Assembly: GCA_907165065.1 (NCBI GenBank)
Contig: OU015532.1
Location: 47,410,839-47,474,838, forward strand
Direction: 5' to 3'
Source: Caprimulgus europaeus
Taxonomy: Eukaryota > Chordata > Aves > Caprimulgiformes > Caprimulgidae
DNA length: 64,000 nucleotides
The notes under the pieces are model-generated. The model did no database searches. It had not been told where the DNA came from and saw only the letters and a program-made list of their open reading frames with translations. Below are positions 57,198 to 64,000 of the stretch, piece by piece. Positions within the stretch are counted from its first letter, which is position 1. Every line of letters starts with the position of its first letter. The position numbers and the translations under genes were made by a program.

Positions 57198-59923
57198 GTG
57201 TATAAAGGAAATCCATGGGATTGTATAATCTGGGTACAGTATCTGAGATTTCACATACCCTTTGAGTCTTTTCTGAATGGTTTAAGTGCCTTTTTGATGG
57301 AAAGAAGGAAAAATGTGGTAAGGCAGGGCTCAGTAAAATGTGGTGTCACTGCAGCCATTCCAGATGAAGAGGTCAACAGGATCATGTAGTCTGTTGTGCC
57401 AGAAGTTACTGAGAGACTTACAGAAGTTCAACAGCAAAGTGTCCTCAAGGCACCTTGGCACTTACAGCTTTATTGTTTCCCTTTTGCAATCTGGAGGACG
57501 TGGGCAGTGCAGCTGCACTTGTGCCCCCCGTTCAGAGTGCAGATTGTCTTGTATCAGCCGGCTCCAGGGCTGTTCTAGAGACTTCCTGACGGTGACATCA
57601 CTTTGCTGTTGTGGAGTCAACAATTAACACTTGGGAAAATAGTTTGTGCAGTTCTAACTTGGGTGCTTATCTTCTGCTCACATAGAAAATAAGAGATATT
57701 TTATTTATAACAGTCACTGAGGTAAGCAAAACGCTCTCCCTTTGTTCATGCAGCAAATGCAGGAGTGCCCAGACGTGTGAGGGGCATTGCTAACCTGAGC
57801 AAGGCATCAGATATACTGTCACAAACCTGTAACACCAGCTTCTAGTACTTATTAGCTGGTTTTCAGTTTCAGAAGGGCTGAGCGTACTTCTTGACCACAG
57901 GACAGAGTTTTTAGTACAGAAGACAGTGGCAGAACTATGGATGTCACAATGGGGATGTTCAAAGTGGTTTGTGAGACCGCGTGCAGAATTCCTATAGACA
58001 CAGCCTCTGCACAAAGAACCTCGCTGACAGGAGAGATGAAAACTGCCACAAAGTCTTCTAGAGCCAGGGATGACAACAGTAGGCATTAGCTCCAATGCAT
58101 TAAGGCTTGATGCCCACAAATAACTAATAATCAGATGTGCAATACCTTAGGCAGGACTAAAATTTGCTTTGAAATGGACTGGTCATTTAGGTACTTTTTT
58201 ATTATTTCTATTTTATTTTATTTTTCTTTTTTTCTTTTATTTTCTGCACCACTGGTGGGCTGTACATCCACTTTGGGAGTCTGCCAGGAACAAGATCAAA
58301 GATAAGCAGATGAATATGCATTTTTGCTTCTGAACTACCTTTCTTACTTCTTGCAAGGTATCCTCTAGCTGCAGCAAGATAAATATTTGAAGTTCCCAAT
58401 TATAATAATGTGAAATTATTTTAATTAATATTATCTCATGAAAAATGGACTTAACTGAAAGATATTAGATGACTTCTCAGCGGTGTTATAGGAGACATTC
58501 CTCTGTTCCCATTCTTAATTACCACTTATCTCTGCATGTGGAGATGGAAACTTTCCCATTGTGCGTGGAGGTTGGCTGCTCTCTGAGTTGTACACACCAG
58601 AAAATTCTAGGATTACTAAACCAGATGTTAAATGTTATTGCATCATGGTATTTTTACATCTAGGAACAAGGCTGAAAAATATTGAATATTCTTACACATA
58701 AAAATGAAGCAGAACTGTACAAATCCTGAGGCATCTGAAGTCAGAGCTGGGTTTGATGCATTACTGTGCTAGACTAAAGTGCAAATATCCAAGGAAAAAT
58801 CTATAAGTCATACATATTCATAATTCTTTAATTTTCCTCCATTATTTAAGGTAAATTCTCGGGGGAATCAGTTACTCGAACACGTTAACAACCTACGCTG
58901 TGGGCAAGGGTTACAGCATTACCTGGTGGAAGTGATCCTGCTCGCGGTGACGTTAACAACGAATTTGGGCATCAGCTTCCACAGCAGCCGAGCCAGTTCA
59001 GTACCTGGCACTCCTGCCATAAATGCAAAGGCAAAACCTGGCCTGGCCAAGCCTTTTACAGATGCCGTGGATAGAGCTCACAGCTGCTTTGTGTGCTCAA
59101 ACATTTACCCAAAGCCACTCTATTGTTTCCGATAGATACTGATATCAGCATTTCTCAGGGCACAATCGGTTTCTTTCCCATTACCAATTTTGTTTCAGAA
59201 AAGTCAAAACGTGGTTTTTATGCACACAACCACCAGGGACTGTGTAAGCCCCTTTGTGCATTGCTGACTTCCCCAGTAAGGCCTTTTAATCTACTTGATT
59301 AGATTAAAATTAAACTCATTTTACAGAGGCTATATGTGATCATGTTGGTTTCATGTAACTCAGCTATCTTAGTCCCTAATACTCCTCTGTGTGACACTGT
59401 CTCTCCAGACCTTTGAGTAGCAAAAACCAAACCAGTTAGGATTTTTTGCTGGATGAAATTTGTCAAATATCATTCTTTATTACAGTCTAGTAGTAGAATT
59501 CCTTTCTTTTCACCCATCTAAAAGTCAGCTTTTGATCTCAGTTAATCAAGTCTACTCCAGCTGCTGTCACTATGATAGAAGAGCATTTCCACCCAGAGAC
59601 TTGTCCCGTCCTAAGACAAATTTTCTCTGGTGTGCTTGTTCCCTCCTTTGACTGGAGGGGATCTAGATGGTCACTCCACATGCTTTTCTGCCTCTGAATG
59701 CCTTATATTAAATGTAATTAATGCCAACTAAAGTACTCAGCTTTCTATGCAGTTAAGCACGTTTTCACCCCTTTCTTGTTTTCTTTATTAAAGATTTTGT
59801 ACAGTGCTTCTTGGTGCTCTATATTTGACCAGAAAGGTCCAGGCAAAAGAAGAGTGTAATTTAGTTGGAAAACTGGATTTCATTTTTTGCAGCCCCAGTC
59901 CTGAAAAGTTACAGCAGAGCATT

Positions 59924-59948
59924 CTTGTACCTACACTATAGGTACAAG
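59924..59948. repeat. Perfect 10-bp hairpin, 5-nt loop
   Basis: CTTGTACCTA at 59924-59933 and TAGGTACAAG at 59939-59948 are exact reverse complements around CACTA. Too short for a pre-miRNA. Confidence 0.9.
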
Positions 59949-62696
59949 TTGCATAGTCTTCTAAAATCCATTTAAAGCTTTTCTTCTGCCAGATGAAAGT
60001 CTGCTCTGACTCTTTTTGCTGTGAACAGTTAGAACAAATTGTCTTTCACAACAGGTACACGTTCAAGCACTGTAGGAACAGAAAGGAAAGCTTGCAGAAC
60101 CCTGTGGACATTGCACAAGGAGTTAGTAAAATATTATCAATTTTACAGTCACAAAACCGGTGTGAAATAGTCTGAATCTCTAGCCAAATCAAAGTGCACA
60201 TCAGGTATCAGGATTAATGATTTTTGTGAGCATCATTCTGTGCTCATTAACACCAAATCAGACCATTAGTAAGAATTTCTGTACTCCTGGCCTGCCCTCC
60301 TTCTCTTCTGTGAACAGCCCTTGTCTTTTCTCAGCAATCCCACTGACACCTCAGGCGCCTTCTTATGGGGGAATGAATGGAGCTAAACGAGGAAGCTGTC
60401 CTGGGAAATCCTCTGTGGAGCACTGCACTCTCAATCCTTTCCAAAGTGATAATATTGTAATTTCAGGATGACAGAGAAAGTGTGAGCCACGAGAAGTTTG
60501 GGGGAAAAACCTTCAGCTGAAGTGTTTAACCTCGCAGAGAAGGTTGATAAATGCACCCTTGCCGTGTCTATCACCCTGTGAAAATTTATTGTTGTGCTTC
60601 AAAGGGTGAAACCAGGTACATTGAGCCCCAAAACAACCACTTTCAGAGAGAAAACAGAAAGAAGGAAGCAAGCCAACCCTCTGCTAAGTCTAAGATTTAA
60701 AATGTATTGATTTTCATTCTTGAAATGTAGAATGCAATCGTAGAAAAGAAATGGTCAACAGAAATTACGAAAATTAACCTAACATTTTATTCCTTATTTA
60801 TAAAAAAGAGGAAGTGCTGTCTTCGTGGGGGATTTTTGATAACTCTTAGGACTTAATCCTTGTTCTATCCCCATTAAATATGGAACAGATTACTTAAATT
60901 AAAAAGGACCTCTGTGTTGCTCCTGTGTTTTCTCTTTCAGTGGCTCTTCCAGATCAGCCCTATGAGGTTTATTACCAGTTAGTTCATGAGAACTTCTGTC
61001 TCAGCATTTAAAACCAGGAGAGTTGTCAACTATTCTCAGTGCCTGCTTTTCACAGCTGGTGGCCTCTGCTTCCATAACTTTATTTCCCTGGAACTCCCTG
61101 TTGGTCAGGTTTCACGCTGGGGTTTGCTTGGAAGTGATGGAATATTCACACTCTGAGCAGGACTCCGGGGACTTGTGCACACGCTCGTCCCCGCTGCAGA
61201 GAGAAACCTCCATCGACTCTCGTCATAAATCACCAGATTACAACCATCAGGGCATTTCATTTACAACTCAACTCAATTGAGACTTGCTGATGCTGGATGG
61301 TAATACACTGACAGTTTAAAAACCTGGGTATTGCAGCTCAGTGTGGGACGGGCTGTCAGTCAGCAGAGTGACAAAGCCACAATTTATGGTTTGTAAAAAC
61401 CCAGCAGATAAATTGCAAGAAAAATGCACTTTGACTTCAGCAGCACACTGTGTGGAACATGGGTTTGCTGAAAGGACTGAGCAAGGTGGGAGAAAATTAC
61501 CTCTATAAATTGAAATACTTTGCTCACTCTATTATATGTTGGTTTAAAGGACCTGTTTAATGCTTGAGGCATTTAAAGCAATGTAGTAAAATAAGATGTA
61601 CACACTGGACACTGGGTTTTGGTTACATAGGGACTTCTTGGATAGTCACTTGATGTAGAGCTGTACAACATCACTAACACTTGCCTGAGCTATATGGAAG
61701 GGTAATTAATATCCATTCTCTTTTTTAGATTGAATTCTGCTACCTCTAAAGCTAATCAAATATGATGTCCTGTACTACACTCTCCAAACAAAAGAACATT
61801 AAAAAGCATATCAAACAATTATTGCCTGATACTGACTGCAGCTCAATCCTCACTCCTAGGGGAGTTTAGTTCTAAATTTTATTAAGAAGGTTGCCATTTT
61901 GTCCTCATATCCTCTTAAGATTTGGCCATTCTGCTGGAATTCTCAAGGCTGATGACAGCAACCATGAATGTTTTTTATCTGAATTATTGCTGAGATGATT
62001 GATGGTCATGAAAAGTCACCGTACAGCAGTTATAAGTGACATAGGAATTAAATTAATTCCTTCATCTCAAGAATATTGCCATTATTTACACTCTATGACA
62101 TAGCAAACTATCTAACTGCTGTTCAGTCATAATCTTTATGTAATTTTTTTCCCCACAGAGGTCATAAATCCTAAAGATATTTAGATTTTTATGTTAACTG
62201 CATATATAGGTATCCAAGACTCATGACTCAAAGCGAAGTGAAAAATGTCATCAGACCATTTTAAAGCCCAACAGACATTTTTCTGTCATGAAATGGATTG
62301 TAATTGATGGTCACTGCTAGAAAGATCTTCATTCTTCAAAGAGTTACTTACAGAGAAGTCATGACAAAGATGTAATTCTGAAGCTCTTGAGGTTCAGTCA
62401 TTCCATGTTAAACCTTACAACTCTTTTTTTATGCATTTAGTGTTCCCTGAATTCAGAATTAAATTCTAATCTGTGTTCTACCCAGGGGACAGTCTTGTAT
62501 TTCTTGTGAAGACAATTCTTGCTGGAAAAATATCCTGCTGATGTCAGAATTTAAATTTTTGAGTGTCTGCATTAATTTTAATTTTTAGATAAACATTCAG
62601 TGTTCTATTGCAGAAAAAAACCCCAACATATTCAACAAGTTGAAATTAACCAGAGATACCTGAGATCCCAACTACATTATTTGGCTTTTCTATTCT

Positions 62697-62735
62697 CTCT
62701 CTCTTTTTTTTTTTTCCTTTTTCTTTTCTTTATTC
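62697..62735. repeat. Pyrimidine tract
   Basis: CTCTCTCTCTTTTTTTTTTTT runs into TTCCTTTTTCTTTTCTTTATT and is followed by CATCTAGG. It resembles a strong polypyrimidine tract with an AG, but no exon-like segment with a good donor was found directly downstream. Confidence 0.7.
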
Positions 62736-62930
62736 ATCTAGGTGAAGATTTCTATCAGATGTAATGAGTTAAGGTTGAAAAAAATCCAGCTTCACATCAA
62801 TACTGGTCCTTCCTATTGTGAAATTACTTTTTCCACCCCATTTTGTGACAGAAACCTGGCACTTTTATTTTATTTGTAACTTCACTTCTGATCGATGCAT
62901 GTGTGAGAGACTTCTTGAAAATTCCACAGG

Positions 62931-63112
62931 TGGTTTTGCTCCAAATCAGGACTACCCAACCCTTCCTGGGATGCAGGAGGACTTCTCCAGCCTGGGCAGA
63001 GGGCTCTGCACACAGCTGCAGCTCCTCAGCAATCAGCCAGGGCAGGCAGCCCCAGGTGACAGCAATGAGCTAATTGGGGAGGTGATAAAAGGGACTGAGG
63101 AGAGGGTGTGGG
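62931..63112 (+). other. GC-rich block preceding the minisatellite
   Basis: GC-rich and unlike its AT-rich left flank: GGACTACCCAACCCTTCCTG, CTGCAGCTCCTCAGCAATCA, GCCCCAGGTGACAGCAATGA, then GATAAAAGGGACTGAGG (TATA-like). This wording is reminiscent of avian retroelement promoter or 5' UTR sequence, but the family was not identified. It runs directly into the tandem array. Confidence 0.35.
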
Positions 63113-63211
63113 GTGAGACAGAGTGAGTGCAGCTTGGACCTGGGGGTGAGACAGAGTGAGTGCAGCTTGGACCTGGGGGTGAGACAGAGTGAGTGCAGCT
63201 TGGACCTGGGG
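63113..63211. repeat. 33-bp minisatellite, 3 copies
   Basis: Units start at 63113, 63146 and 63179 (GTGAGACAGAGTGAGTGCAG, CTTGGACCTGGGG) and look identical. It is followed without a gap by the 26-bp array; both units start with GTGAG, suggesting that the second arose from the first or that both share an ancestor. Confidence 0.96.
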
Positions 63212-63418
63212 GTGAGTTCTTGGGGCTTTTGGAGGGGGTGAGTTCTTGGGGCTCTTTGAGGGGGTGAGTTCTTGGGGCTCTTTGAGGGGGTGAGTTCTTG
63301 GGGCTCTTTGAGGGGGTGAGTTCTTGGGGCTCTTTGAGGGGGTGAGTTCTTGGGGCTCTTTGAGGGGGTGAGTTCTTGGGGCTCTTTGAGGGGGTGAGTT
63401 CTTGGGGCTCTTTGAGGG
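63212..63418. repeat. 26-bp minisatellite, 8 copies
   Basis: Units start at 63212, 63238, 63264, 63290, 63316, 63342, 63368 and 63394 (GTGAGTTCTTGGGGCTCTTT, GAGGGG). Only the first (TTTTGG for CTTTGA) and the last (ending GAGGGAAAA) differ. Since 26 is not a multiple of three, a stop-free minus strand reads through with a 26-residue, three-unit period; the long minus frames 63026-63430 and 63033-63722 are this artefact plus antisense CR1. G-runs of four and five recur every 26 bp. Confidence 0.97.
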
Positions 63419-63506
63419 AAAATCTTTCACGTCCTTCTTGGCTCAGGCACTTTTGGGTGCTTTTGTTTTGTAAGAGTGTACCTGGGAGTACAAGTGTGCT
63501 GAGTTC

Positions 63507-63876
63507 CCGGCTGGGGGAACTGGGGGTGTTGAGCCTGGGGAAAAGGAGGCTGAGGGGAGACCTTCTGGCTCTGTCCAAGTCCCTGCAAGGAGGGTGAACA
63601 GAGGAGGGTCTTGGTCTCTTTTCCCAAGTGATAGAACAAGAGGAAATGGCCTCGAGTTGCACCAGGGGAGGTTTAGATTGGATCTGAGGAAAAATTTCTT
63701 TACCAAAAGGGTTTTCAAGCATTGGAACAGGGTTGAGTCACTATCCCTGGAGATATTTGAAAGATGTGTAGATGTGGTGTTTAGGGATGTAGTTTATTGG
63801 TGGAGTTGGCAGTGTTGGATTTACAGTTGGAGTTGGTGATCCTGAGGGTCTTTTCCAACCAAAATGATTCTGTGAA
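63507..63876 (+). mobile_element. CR1 LINE, 3' fragment incl. ORF2 end (plus)
   Basis: Starts CCGGCTGGGGGAACTGGGGG, TGTTGAGCCTGGGGAAAAGG. In frame from 63594 it encodes the CR1 ORF2 C-terminus, e.g. [20 protein letters not shown] then [14 protein letters not shown] and HWNR; a deletion removes the L-P-R-E-V-V part before ESLSLEIF. The 3' UTR is altered by TGGAGTTGG repeats (63798-63838), then GATCCTGAGGGTCTTTTCCA and the terminal AATGATTCTGTGA. The 5' part is absent; the minisatellite lies ~90 bp upstream. Confidence 0.93.
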
Positions 63877-64000
63877 TATGTTCTTTGCCCCAGAAACCAT
63901 TCCATGTGAGAGCAGGTACATTGTTTGCTTGTGGAGCCTTTGGGAAATACATAACTTTGTGCAATCTCTGCTATTAGGCTTGTAGATAATCTGTTCTGAA

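Larger units (their letters stand above)
57198..62930. other. Unique non-coding sequence
   Basis: About 5.7 kb with no supported gene. It includes a T-rich tract at 58193-58247, a CpG-bearing patch at 58855-58970, the hairpin at 59924-59948 and a CT/T-rich tract at 62697-62735. Frames at 58926-59135 and 61023-61280 lie in slightly GC-richer DNA but are not recognised. Confidence 0.5.

Noticed and set aside
56582-57202. Target-site duplication around the complete solo LTR
   Set aside because: The flanking 5-mers (GCAGA and GTGTA) do not match; either boundaries have drifted or the site has mutated.
63113-63418. Regular repeats resembling a CRISPR array
   Set aside because: Units are directly adjacent with no unique spacers, and the genome is avian; these are minisatellites.
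63033-63722. 229-codon minus-strand frame with a proline/lysine-rich repeat protein look
   Set aside because: It is antisense to the CR1 ORF2 end and then reads through the 26-bp and 33-bp minisatellites; the protein periodicity is a direct consequence of a 26-bp unit without stops.

Overview
The window reads as a 64 kb stretch of a bird nuclear genome, either intergenic or inside very large introns. The evidence is the repeat content: nine clear CR1 LINE fragments, several ending in the avian CR1 3' signature (an ATTCTRTGATTCTG-like end, with GGTTGGAAGGGACC next to it on the opposite strand), and LTRs of the avian ERVL type (start TGTCCTGGTTT, TTATT-rich R/U5 stretch). Mammalian Alu and L1 are absent and repeat density is low. 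Base composition looks AT-rich. I cannot place the species.

No protein-coding gene can be supported. No reading frame resembles a cellular protein. The longer frames are antisense to CR1, run through minisatellites, or begin at non-ATG codons. Three short segments have exon-like splice signals (22981-23212 plus, 49770-49809 minus, 50732-50809 plus) and are listed as low-confidence candidates.

Layout: 1-11 kb is unique AT-rich sequence with a conserved-looking non-coding block (about 1.32-1.52 kb), CR1 pieces at 2.9, 3.95 and 5.5 kb, a 49-bp minisatellite (4.2 kb), a possible LTR start and a MIR/L2-like remnant. 11-31 kb is mostly unique, with one CR1, two MIR-like remnants, one old CR1 and two separate inverted duplications (17.3/19.5 kb and 28.7/29.8 kb). 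31-46 kb carries two larger CR1 pieces and weak old-repeat candidates. 46-53 kb has a 23-bp minisatellite, two of the exon candidates and a weak reverse-transcriptase trace. 53.9-57.2 kb is a cluster of four ERVL-type LTR segments in alternating orientation, including one complete solo LTR and a third inverted-repeat pair. 57-63 kb is unique. 62.9-63.9 kb holds a GC-rich block, a compound minisatellite (33-bp then 26-bp units) and a CR1 3' end.

The most unusual theme is three inverted duplications with arms of about 120-145 bp and spacers of about 0.6-2 kb in one window, one with a nearly identical core. No new gene system is evident. All family calls are from reading the sequence and memory of family features; no database search was run, and identities are by-eye estimates.
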